A stretch of DNA of 64,000 nucleotides from NCBI GenBank assembly GCA_963714055.1, contig OY970227.1, positions 930,001 to 994,000 of the forward strand, read 5' to 3'. The notes beneath the pieces were generated by a model. That model made no database searches, was not told the DNA's origin, and was given only the letters and a program-made list of their open reading frames with translations. The stretch is from JACDBE01 sp963714055 (GTDB lineage: Bacteria > Actinomycetota > Acidimicrobiia > Spongiisociales > UBA5794). Of this stretch, positions 27,151-34,964 are shown piece by piece (position 1 is the first letter of the stretch; each line of letters opens with the position of its first letter). A program made the translations under genes and the position numbers.

Positions 27151-28199
27151 GAACCGCTCGCGCCGGGGCGACGCCTGCACCCGTCGTGTTCGCCGGCCGG
27201 TTCCCCGTCGACGACCCCGGGGCACCGGTCATCACCGAGGCGCTCCCCCGCGCCATCCGGCCCCTCGACCCGTCCCACTGGGTGATCGTCGACCCGGTGG
27301 CCTTTCCCTACGAGGCAATGGGCGAGCGCCACTGGGACGCTCCGGTTTCGGTGATCCTCCCTCCCGACCTGGGGGGTGAAGGCCTGATCGCCGTGCTCGG
27401 CGGGCCCCTCCTCAGCCGGCTCACCCCGTTCGACGTCGTGGTTTCACCTCCGTGGCTGTGGAAGGAGGTACGGCAGGCCTTCGCCCTCGCCGAGACCCAG
27501 TGGCGGCCGCCGCGGAGCCGCACCGACCTGGTGGTGCGCGACCTGGTGGCGGCGGCGGAGCGCGCCGACATGCTCGCCGGCCTGCTCACCGGCGCCCAGA
27601 CCCCCGACGACAGCGTGCGGATGCTGTCGAAGTGGGATGTCCGCAGCCGCCGGCCCAAGGGCCGGTACCAGGCCGAGGTGGTGATGCTCCAGCCAATGAT
27701 GCGTCGGGCGCTGGCGGCGGTGCCTCCGGGCCGGAGCCGGGCGACCATCGAGTTCTCCGACGACGTCCATGGGTTCGTGTCCGTCGTCGGGCGAACCGCG
27801 GCCGAGACGCTGGTGGCGCGCGGCGACCCCGCCGTCGAGGCGCACGCCGCCATGGCCTACCCGGACTTCGCCGTCGGGTCGCCCGAGGTCGGCGGGTCGC
27901 TCCGGCTGCGACCGGAGCACGCCGACCTGGCGGTGGGCCTCATCGAGCAACCGGCCGCCACCTCGGTCGAGTTCCTGGGCGCGGTGTGGGCCGGGCTCCG
28001 GGTCGGCGGCTCGATGGTGGTCGTGCTGCGGGCCGGAGTCGGCACCTGGACCCTCGACCGGCTCACCCGCCTGGTGCTCGACGCCGCCGCCGGCCAGGCG
28101 GTGCTCACCGAGGTTGGCGGGGCCCGCGACCCGGGCTCGGGCCGGGCGAGCTCGGCGCTGTTCGCCTTCACCAAGATCGGAGCCCCCCAGACATGGTGA
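27147..28199 (+). CDS. Uncharacterised protein, possibly a divergent methyltransferase
   Basis: 350 residues, no family recognised with confidence. TTG at 27147 overlaps the FkbM stop (TTGA). The first 130 residues are strand-rich (VVFAGRFPVDDPGAPVITEA, HWVIVDPVAFPYEAMGE). The C-terminal 100 residues resemble the last strands of a Rossmann methyltransferase: DLAVGLIEQPAATSVEFLGA then LRVGGSMVVVLRAGVGTW, but no SAM glycine loop is seen. No signal peptide or membrane helix. It is held inside the operon by overlaps on one side and a 7-base gap on the other, so a role in the same pathway is likely. Confidence 0.6.
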   Translation: MRTARAGATPAPVVFAGRFPVDDPGAPVITEALPRAIRPLDPSHWVIVDPVAFPYEAMGERHWDAPVSVILPPDLGGEGLIAVLGGPLLSRLTPFDVVVSPPWLWKEVRQAFALAETQWRPPRSRTDLVVRDLVAAAERADMLAGLLTGAQTPDDSVRMLSKWDVRSRRPKGRYQAEVVMLQPMMRRALAAVPPGRSRATIEFSDDVHGFVSVVGRTAAETLVARGDPAVEAHAAMAYPDFAVGSPEVGGSLRLRPEHADLAVGLIEQPAATSVEFLGAVWAGLRVGGSMVVVLRAGVGTWTLDRLTRLVLDAAAGQAVLTEVGGARDPGSGRASSALFAFTKIGAPQTW

Positions 28200-28206
28200 T
28201 CCCAGG

Positions 28207-29358
28207 ATGGTGAGCAGGCGCGTCTTCGTCGTCTCCAACGACGTGACCCCCGGGCTCGGTCTGCCCGCCGCCGCCCCCGGGCTGCGGGCGTTCGGGCTGG
28301 CCGAAGGCCTGCGCGCCCACGGCTACGAGGTCGAGACCCTGGTCCCGGCGTCCCTGCTCGAGCAGCTGTGGGCCAACCCGGCGTCCCCGCCTCCGGTCCA
28401 GCCGGGGACGGTGGCGCTGAGCGCCGACAACTTGGCGAGCTACCTGGCCACCCGCCAACCCGCCACCGTGGTGATGACCAACAGCAACAAGGTGCGGGAT
28501 CTCGAGGCCGCCCCCGGGCTCCGCTACATCTTCGACTTCTTCGCCCCGAAGATGCTCGAGCTGGCCTACCAGTTCGGCGAGGACCACCCCGGCGACGAGT
28601 TGCGCGAGCTGAGGGCGCGCAAGATCGAGGCGCTCGAGCTGGCCGATGCCATCGCAGTCAACGGGCCCAAGAAGCAGGGCTACGTCCTCGGTTGGCTGAT
28701 GCAGACCGGGCACGACCCTCGTCGGTTCCCGGTCGAGGTGGTGAACATGGCGGTGGCGGGCTTCGAGCGCCGGCGGCGAGCCGACGGCCTGATGCGGTAC
28801 GCCATTGCCGGCTACCTCCAGGGCTGGAGCATCCCCGGGCCGTGGCTGGGGGTGGTGGGTGACCACATCGCCTCACATGAGGACACGTCGCTCGACATCC
28901 TCCTCCATGCCCACTGGGGGCAGGCCCGGGCGGGCCTCGACGTGCCGGCCCTGGCCGACCTGCTCGCACTGCCCAACGTGCGATCCCACCCGGTGATGCG
29001 GTACGGCGAGTTCCAGGAGCTGCTGTCCGGTGTCGACGTGGCCATCGACCTGTTCGACCACAGCCTGGAGCGGGAGTACGCCATGGTGACCCGCACCGTG
29101 GTCGCCCTGGCCTGCGGCGTGCCGGTGATCCACCCCCCGTTCACCGAGGTGTCCCCGTTCATCGAGGCGTACGACGCCGGGTGGCTGCACGCCGCCGAGG
29201 ATGTGGCGACGTTGCCCGACCTGCTGCGGTCGATCACTCGCGAGGAGGCGGCGGCCAAGTCGGCCAACGCCGTGCGCCTGTGGTCCGACGTCTTCGAGCC
29301 GCGGCGTGCCACCGAGCCGCTGGTCCGGCTCATCGAGGCGGTGTGGGCCGAGCGATGA
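28207..29358 (+). CDS. Glycosyltransferase (GT4-like, GT-B fold)
   Basis: 383 residues. The N-terminal domain opens VFVVSNDVTPGLGLPAAAPG and has LRAFGLAEGLRAHGYEVETL; YIFDFFAPKMLELAY and DAIAVNGPKKQGYVLGWL are typical of GT4 proteins that first screen for a partner sugar. The donor domain (VVGDHIASHEDTSLDILLHA) ends with DLFDHSLEREYAMVTRTVVA, which replaces the canonical EX7E motif by a diverged E-containing segment. ATG at 28207 after AGGA. It overlaps the following GT gene as ATGA. Confidence 0.72.
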   Translation: MVSRRVFVVSNDVTPGLGLPAAAPGLRAFGLAEGLRAHGYEVETLVPASLLEQLWANPASPPPVQPGTVALSADNLASYLATRQPATVVMTNSNKVRDLEAAPGLRYIFDFFAPKMLELAYQFGEDHPGDELRELRARKIEALELADAIAVNGPKKQGYVLGWLMQTGHDPRRFPVEVVNMAVAGFERRRRADGLMRYAIAGYLQGWSIPGPWLGVVGDHIASHEDTSLDILLHAHWGQARAGLDVPALADLLALPNVRSHPVMRYGEFQELLSGVDVAIDLFDHSLEREYAMVTRTVVALACGVPVIHPPFTEVSPFIEAYDAGWLHAAEDVATLPDLLRSITREEAAAKSANAVRLWSDVFEPRRATEPLVRLIEAVWAER

Positions 29359-30395
29359 GCGAGCAGCCGGCACGGGGGCGATCGACGGCGGCACGCACCG
29401 CGACCAGGCGAATGGTGTTCCTCACGCCAACGTGGCTTCCTGCCGGGGGCGTCGTCAAGATCCTGGACTACGCCACCTATGCCCGGTCGATGGGATTCGC
29501 CGTCGACCTGCACGGCCCCACGCCGTTCTCTCCCGACCTGCCGGTGTTCGCCATCGAGCGGTTCGCCACCCTCGCCAGCGACCCGGGGACAGCCTTCCAT
29601 GCCGGCTTCCGCGTCGGCCTCGACCAGGCCGACTACTGCTTCTTCTCCTGGCCGGCGCACGCCGACAACGTGCTCCCGGTCATCGGCCCGTGGCACGACC
29701 CGCGCCAGGTCATCCTCATCGTGCAGAACGTGCGCTGGGCCAACCCCCGCTTCGTCGAGGGAAGGGCGATCCGGGTGCTGGCGGCCCCGATGGCCCGCAT
29801 CGCCGTCACCCACCAGGTGGCCGACGCCATCGCCGGCCTGGTCGACCACAGCTGCCCAACCAGGGTGATCGTCGAGGGCCACGACTGGCCGTACTTCTCC
29901 AGGGAGCGGGAGGGTGGCCTCGACCGCCCGATCCGGGTCGGCTACACCACCTGGAAGTCCCAGGTGGGCGTGGCCGTCGAGGAGCTCCTCGACGGCGACC
30001 CCGGCTTCGAGTTCCGCTCGATCCGCGCCACCGCCACCTGGCCGGAGATCCGCCGGCTGTACCACTGGTGCGACGTGTTCCTCGGCTGCCCGCTGTCCGA
30101 GGAGGGCTTCTACCTCGCCGGGCTGGAGGCGATGGCGGCCGGTTGCCTGGTGGTGATGCCCGACGTCGGCGGCAACCGCGCCTACGCCGATTTCGGGTCG
30201 AACTGCCTCGAGGTCCCCTTCGAGGACGCGGGCGCCTATCTCGCCGCCCTGCAGGACCTGGCGGCGGCGGCGCCCGACGACATAGAGAAGATGCGGGCCG
30301 CCGGCTACGCCGTCCTGGCAAACCACACGCTGGAACGGGAACGTGACGAGTTCGCCGAGTTCGTCGCCGACCTCGACCGGCAGATGGGCATCTAG
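29355..30395 (+). CDS. Glycosyltransferase family 4-like protein
   Basis: 346 residues. MVFLTPTWLPAGGVVKILDY is the N-terminal nucleotide-sugar fold entry. VILIVQNVRWANPRFVEGRA and RIAVTHQVADAIAGLV precede the donor domain (IRVGYTTWKSQVGVAVEELL). SEEGFYLAGLEAMAAGCLVV carries the EX7E-type pair (about residue 260). ATG at 29355 overlaps the previous stop. Last gene of the plus-strand operon; converges on the sulfatase-like gene after 24 bases. Confidence 0.78.
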   Translation: MSEQPARGRSTAARTATRRMVFLTPTWLPAGGVVKILDYATYARSMGFAVDLHGPTPFSPDLPVFAIERFATLASDPGTAFHAGFRVGLDQADYCFFSWPAHADNVLPVIGPWHDPRQVILIVQNVRWANPRFVEGRAIRVLAAPMARIAVTHQVADAIAGLVDHSCPTRVIVEGHDWPYFSREREGGLDRPIRVGYTTWKSQVGVAVEELLDGDPGFEFRSIRATATWPEIRRLYHWCDVFLGCPLSEEGFYLAGLEAMAAGCLVVMPDVGGNRAYADFGSNCLEVPFEDAGAYLAALQDLAAAAPDDIEKMRAAGYAVLANHTLERERDEFAEFVADLDRQMGI

Positions 30396-30419
30396 GCCAT
30401 CGGGCCGTAGGGGCCGTCG

Positions 30420-32528
30420 TCAGCCGGCGGCGATGTGCTGCAGCGCCCGCTCGGGGCCGGTTCCGGTGACGTGGAGCAGCTCGATGCGGTTGGCACCGTC
30501 GACGAAGTGGGCCGGGTTCATCATCACCATGAGGTAGTAGGCCTCGTCGCCCTCGACGGTGTACGTGACGCTGGCCGCGGTGATGGTGCCGTTCAGCGCC
30601 ACCGCCACCACCTCCCCGGCTTCGGCGTCGGGACCGGAGAGCCGGATCTTGGTGACCGCGGGAAGCCCGTCGGCGGCGGCGTCGACGTCTTCGTAGTCGG
30701 CGGCGTTGAGGACGGTGGCCACCCACCGCTCGTCGGCGGCGGCGGCGTCGAGGCTGCTCACCTGGGCCCCGAGAAGCCCGGCCTGGCCCCGCGGGGCCAG
30801 GCCGAAGGCCCCGTCGGGCCCGAAGCTCCTGATCCGGCGCTCGGCCAGTGCGGTGACGTCGGCGAACGGGCTCGGGTAGACCACCGGGGTGGTGTTCCCG
30901 CTGACGGGGACGAAGGTCCGGGTGGGACGTGGCGGGCGGTCCGGTTCGTTGAGCGGGATGCCCTCGGTGTCCCAGACGAGGTCCGCCCCGACCATGGCGG
31001 CGATCGTCGGCACCACGTCGGTGACCATGGCCGGGTAGTCGTCGACCACCCCGGCGTCCTGGCCGGGCGCCTTCACGATCAGCGGCACTGCGGCGATGTC
31101 CGGGATGGTTCCCTCGACGAGCCGTCGCCGGTTGCCCAGCCCGGGCCTGATCCCTATGCCGTGGTCGGCGGTCACCACCACGATCGCCTCGTCGTAGATG
31201 CCGGCTTCTTCGAGCCGAGCCATCACCTGGCCGACGATGTGGTCGGCGTACTGGACCTGGGCGAGGTGGCGTTGCTGGGACTGGGACACCGCCCAGCGGT
31301 CCTCCGACCAGCCGGGGTCGACGAACGAGTTCTCCACCATGAGGTAAGGGAGGTAGGCCCGCCCGTCGGGCAGGTAGGCCCACGGGGTGTGGGGCAACAT
31401 GAAGTGGCCGAAGTAGAGCGGGGGGTGCTCCGCGGCCGGCTCGATCAGGTCGAGGAAGGCCTCCACGTGGATGCGGCGGTCGCCCTCGACGGCGTCGCCG
31501 AACCGATCACGAAGGTCGAACCCGGTCCAGTTCTGGTCGATCGGTGGCAACAGGCCGGCGGCGACGCCGTCGGGCAGGAAGACGTGGCCCGCCACCACCT
31601 GCAGATCCGACCAGAGGAGCCGCCACCGTTGCCCGGCGGGCATCCGGTCCCCGATGGGATCACCGCACCATTCCGTCGGGCAGAGGTCGGTCACCGGCTC
31701 CACCACGCGCAGGTCGTAGCCGCCTTCCGCCCAGGAGAACAGGTTGTCGGGGTGGTCGGCGTAGGTGGGCAGCGAGCCGGCGGCGGCGGTGGTCCCGGTG
31801 AGCAGCGCAGGGACGGCATAGGTGGTGTGGCTGGCCACGGTGGTCGTGTCCCGGTACCAGGTTCCCTCGGCGGCCAGCCTGGCCAGGTTGGGGTACGGGC
31901 CCGATTGGATCTGACCATCGCCGTCGATGAGCGACGCCAGCGGCAGCTCGTCGAACACCAACATCACGATGGGCGGGGCATCGGCGGGGAACCCCACGGC
32001 CGAGGCGGCCGGCGGTTCCGACGGCAGCACCAGCGCCGAGGTGCGGGAGCCGAGGAGGAACAACCCGATGCCGATCAGTGGCACCACCACGCCGATCCGC
32101 AACACCCAGCGCAGGTTGGCGAACCGGTGGTAGGCGTAGACGACGCCCGACCCGGCGGCGACGGCGATCGCCCCATATCCCCACCAGGGCAGGCCGTCGA
32201 GCGGGCTCGCCTTCAAGATCACGACGGCGATCGTCCCACCGAGGAGCCCGAGGACGGCCGCATGCACCACCCGCCCGGCCCGGTGGTCGATGCGGTCGAC
32301 CAGAGCCACCAACCCGCCCAGCACGAGCGGGATCACGATGGCGACGACCAAGGCGATGGCCACGATGTCGGCACCGCCCACCCGGTGGGCCACGAAGAAC
32401 TCCGGGTTCCGCCCCAGCAGGTCGAACAGCGGGAGCGTGACCGCCACGGAGTAGAGGGTGACGCAGGAGGCGATCAGGTCGGCGCTGCCCAGACGAGCGG
32501 GACCAGCGTTCGATGGTGTCGTGGCCAC
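30420..32528 (-). CDS. Membrane-anchored sulfatase/alkaline-phosphatase superfamily protein
   Basis: 702 residues. Five N-terminal hydrophobic segments (about 20-190) tether an extracytoplasmic hydrolase domain. Metal-binding and nucleophile regions are visible: IVMLVFDELPLASLIDGDG (first Asp), TVASHTTYAVPALLTGT (candidate Thr nucleophile), VVTADHGIGIRPG (Asp-His) and DIAAVPLIVKAPG. Architecture resembles LtaS/EptA-like enzymes that add or remove phospho-groups on surface glycans or lipids; a sulfatase that edits sulfated glycan is also possible given the two sulfotransferases. It faces the glycan operon. Confidence 0.75.
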   Translation of the reverse strand: MATTPSNAGPARLGSADLIASCVTLYSVAVTLPLFDLLGRNPEFFVAHRVGGADIVAIALVVAIVIPLVLGGLVALVDRIDHRAGRVVHAAVLGLLGGTIAVVILKASPLDGLPWWGYGAIAVAAGSGVVYAYHRFANLRWVLRIGVVVPLIGIGLFLLGSRTSALVLPSEPPAASAVGFPADAPPIVMLVFDELPLASLIDGDGQIQSGPYPNLARLAAEGTWYRDTTTVASHTTYAVPALLTGTTAAAGSLPTYADHPDNLFSWAEGGYDLRVVEPVTDLCPTEWCGDPIGDRMPAGQRWRLLWSDLQVVAGHVFLPDGVAAGLLPPIDQNWTGFDLRDRFGDAVEGDRRIHVEAFLDLIEPAAEHPPLYFGHFMLPHTPWAYLPDGRAYLPYLMVENSFVDPGWSEDRWAVSQSQQRHLAQVQYADHIVGQVMARLEEAGIYDEAIVVVTADHGIGIRPGLGNRRRLVEGTIPDIAAVPLIVKAPGQDAGVVDDYPAMVTDVVPTIAAMVGADLVWDTEGIPLNEPDRPPRPTRTFVPVSGNTTPVVYPSPFADVTALAERRIRSFGPDGAFGLAPRGQAGLLGAQVSSLDAAAADERWVATVLNAADYEDVDAAADGLPAVTKIRLSGPDAEAGEVVAVALNGTITAASVTYTVEGDEAYYLMVMMNPAHFVDGANRIELLHVTGTGPERALQHIAAG

Positions 32529-32550
32529 GGTGCGGTCGTCCGACGCCGGG

Positions 32551-33288
32551 TTACGCAGGCTCGTCGACGGGATGTCGGAAGTGGTCGTAGCCGGTCCCCT
32601 CCAGCTCCTCGGCCAGCTCGGAGCCGCCGGAGCGGACGATCTGGCCCCGCACCATCACGTGGATGCGGTCGATGCGAAGGTAGCGGAGGATGCGGGAGTA
32701 GTGGGTGATGATGAGGACGCCGATCCGGTCGCTGCGCAGGCCCTCCACCAGCTCCGCCACCTCGCGCACCGCATCGATGTCGAGCCCGGAGTCGACCTCG
32801 TCGAGCACCGCCACCTTGGGCTCGGCCACGGCGAGCTGGAACATCTCGGACCGCTTCTTCTCCCCACCGGAGAGCCCGTCGTTGACCGCCCGGTCGAGGA
32901 AGCCCTCCACCCGCATCGCCGCCGCCGCCGACGCCACCCGTGACGCCGCTTCTTCAGGCTCGGGGGCGACCGCGGCCATCTCGACGACGAGCTCGTCGAG
33001 ACGGACGCCGGGGACCACCACCGGGTACTGGAACGCCTCGAACAGGCCGAGCCGGGCCCGCTCGTGCACCGGCAGGCCGAGAATGTCCCGACCGTCGACC
33101 CTCGCCGTGCCGGTGACGGTGTACTCGTCCTTGCCCATGAGGGCGTGGGTGAGCGTCGACTTCCCCGAGCCGTTGGGGCCCATGAGGGCGTGGACCTCGC
33201 CGAAGGGGACGGCGAGGTCGACCCCGCGCAGGATCTGCAGGTCGCCGAGATCGGCGTGCAGCCCCTCCACCAACAGGGCGTCGGTCAC
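32551..33288 (-). CDS. sufC: Fe-S assembly ATPase SufC
   Basis: 245 residues, ABC ATPase of the SUF system. Walker A GPNGSGKST (about residue 35), Q-loop EAFQYPVVVPGV, signature LSGGEKKRSEM (about 140), Walker B KVAVLDEVDSGLD and the H-loop ITHYSRILRYL are all intact; the LSGGEKKR signature is SufC-specific. It partners SufB and SufD. GTG at 33288 overlaps the Rieske gene stop by 4 bases (GTGA). Third gene of sufD-Rieske-sufC. Confidence 0.93.
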   Translation of the reverse strand: MTDALLVEGLHADLGDLQILRGVDLAVPFGEVHALMGPNGSGKSTLTHALMGKDEYTVTGTARVDGRDILGLPVHERARLGLFEAFQYPVVVPGVRLDELVVEMAAVAPEPEEAASRVASAAAAMRVEGFLDRAVNDGLSGGEKKRSEMFQLAVAEPKVAVLDEVDSGLDIDAVREVAELVEGLRSDRIGVLIITHYSRILRYLRIDRIHVMVRGQIVRSGGSELAEELEGTGYDHFRHPVDEPA

Positions 33289-33623
33289 CCCGCCACCCCC
33301 TGGGAGACGACGTCCTCGACGGTGACGTAGACGTCCCCGTCGACCACCTCGACGGCGTACACCGGCACCGGGCGGGTGGCGGGGAGCGTCTGCGGGGCCC
33401 CGGTGGCCAGGTCGAACGCCGACCCGTGGCGGGGGCACTCGACCTCGCCGTCGAACACCTCGCCCTCCGACAGTGACGCCTCGGCGTGGCTGCACCGGTC
33501 GCCGATGGCATAGACCGCGTCGTCGATGCGGAACATGGCGATGCGATGCTCGCCGATCTCAACCCGCATCCCGCGCCCTTCGGGGAACTGGTCGAGGGGG
33601 GCGACCTTGAACGACCCGGTCAT
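33285..33623 (-). CDS. Rieske [2Fe-2S] ferredoxin-like protein of the suf operon
   Basis: 112 residues. The Rieske ligands are CSHAEASL (CxH, about residue 43) and CPRHGSAFDL (CxxH, about 62). Length and lack of other domains match the small NirD/BphF-type ferredoxins often placed between sufD and sufC in Actinomycetota. ATG at 33623 overlaps the sufD stop as ATGA. Probably supplies electrons to, or matures with, the SufBCD complex; that role is inference. Confidence 0.9.
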   Translation of the reverse strand: MTGSFKVAPLDQFPEGRGMRVEIGEHRIAMFRIDDAVYAIGDRCSHAEASLSEGEVFDGEVECPRHGSAFDLATGAPQTLPATRPVPVYAVEVVDGDVYVTVEDVVSQGVAG

Positions 33624-34897
33624 ACCCGGCCCTCCTCCTGGGCGGTGACGTACTTGGCGTTGACCCACTCCCGCACCGCGTCGGTGACCTCGGGGTGGGG
33701 GAACCGGGTGAGCGCCTGCTCGAAGAACCCCCGCACCTGGAGCCGGTCCGCCTGGCTGCGGTCGAGCCCGCGGCTCATCAGGTAGTAGCGCTGCTCCTCG
33801 TCGAGCGGCCCAACCGACGACCCGTGGCCGCACTTCACGTCGTTGGCCAGGATCTCGAGGTTGGGGACCGACTGGGCGGCGGCGCCCTCGGAGAGGATCA
33901 GGTTGCGGTTGGTCTGGTAGGCGTCGGTGCGCTGGGCGCCCTCGTCGATGCGGATCAGCCCGGTGAACACCGAAAGCGCCCGGTCCTCCACGGCGCCTTT
34001 GAGGAACATGTCCGAGCTGGTGTCGAGACCGGCGTGGTGCATGAAGTAGCGGTAGTCCATCACCTGCTCGCCGTCGCCGAAGTAGGTGCCGACGACCCTG
34101 GCGGACGAGCCCCGGCCCTCGAGGTCGACCATGAGGTGGAGTCGGGCCAGGCTCCCCCCGAGCCCCGCTTCGGCCATCGACAGCGTGGCGTTGCGGTCGA
34201 TGGTGGCGCGCAGCGCGCCGACCTGGCGCATCCTCGGGCCGAGGTGCTGGATGATCGACAGCTTGACCACCGACGCCGGGCCGGCCGCAACCTGGACGAG
34301 GGGGACGGTGATCGAGTCGACGTCTTCTGAGGTGATGTCGACCACCACCGACGCCTGGGTGTTCTCGGCGGCGACCACCACCACGGTCGGGTAGTTCACC
34401 GACCCGGCGGTGGCGGTGTGGAGCCGGATCAGCACCGGCTCGGCGGCGATGCCGGCGGCGACGTGGACCAGGGCGCCGTCTCCGCCGAAGGCGGCATGTC
34501 CGACGGCGAAGACGTCGGTGTCGGCGGCGAGCGCGGCGGCGAGCACCGTGTCCAGCCCGGCGTCGCCCGAGGCGACGGCGCCGGCCAGCGGCAGGACCGT
34601 GACGCCGTCGGGGACGGCGGGCGCCGGCCGGTCGTCGGTGACGGCGATCCCGTCGACGACGACGATCCCGGGGGCGGCTCCGAGGAACTCACCCGGGCCG
34701 GGCGCCGGGCCGGGCTCGTCGACGAGGTGATAGTCGGCGAGATCGAAGTCGAAGTCGACGTACTTCCACAGCTCGTCCGTGCTCGACGGCAGTTCCCGAC
34801 CCTCGACCCTCCCCAGGGCGTCGCGGCGCGCCGCGGCCCGCCAAGCCGGCTCGCCGGCCGTGGCGCGGGCGACCGCGGCGGTGTCCAATGGTGTCAC
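33620..34897 (-). CDS. sufD: Fe-S cluster assembly protein SufD
   Basis: 425 residues. N-terminal helix region with ELPSSTDELWKYVDFDFDLA, beta-helix core, and the SufB/SufD C-terminal block NLEILANDVKCGHGSSVGPL followed by QRYYLMSRGLDRSQADRLQV. It forms the SufB-SufC2-SufD scaffold complex. The GTG at 34897 has AGGA upstream; the frame extends further but only as a composition shadow. It is separated from the S8 protease gene by 67 bases that contain a hairpin. sufB is not next to it but 12.6 kb away. Confidence 0.9.
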   Translation of the reverse strand: MTPLDTAAVARATAGEPAWRAAARRDALGRVEGRELPSSTDELWKYVDFDFDLADYHLVDEPGPAPGPGEFLGAAPGIVVVDGIAVTDDRPAPAVPDGVTVLPLAGAVASGDAGLDTVLAAALAADTDVFAVGHAAFGGDGALVHVAAGIAAEPVLIRLHTATAGSVNYPTVVVVAAENTQASVVVDITSEDVDSITVPLVQVAAGPASVVKLSIIQHLGPRMRQVGALRATIDRNATLSMAEAGLGGSLARLHLMVDLEGRGSSARVVGTYFGDGEQVMDYRYFMHHAGLDTSSDMFLKGAVEDRALSVFTGLIRIDEGAQRTDAYQTNRNLILSEGAAAQSVPNLEILANDVKCGHGSSVGPLDEEQRYYLMSRGLDRSQADRLQVRGFFEQALTRFPHPEVTDAVREWVNAKYVTAQEEGRV

Positions 34898-34913
34898 GGA
34901 GCGTCCTGTGGTG

Positions 34914-34932
34914 CCTGGGGGACCGCCCCAGG
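34914..34932 (-). terminator. Hairpin between the S8 protease gene and sufD
   Basis: CCTGGGG-GACCG-CCCCAGG: a 7-bp perfect stem with a 5-base loop (plus-strand reading), 17 bases before the sufD GTG and 33 bases after the protease stop. It could end protease transcription or act in the sufD leader. Confidence 0.4.
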
Positions 34933-34964
34933 ATACCGCCGCTCGTGAACCGTCCGGCTTGCCC

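Noticed and set aside
25273..27225. 650-codon open frame on the minus strand
   Set aside because: Antisense to the sulfotransferase, coiled-coil and FkbM genes; low-complexity composition.
30435..32708. 757-codon open frame on the plus strand
   Set aside because: Antisense to the sulfatase-like gene, whose domain motifs are clear; no family features in the shadow.
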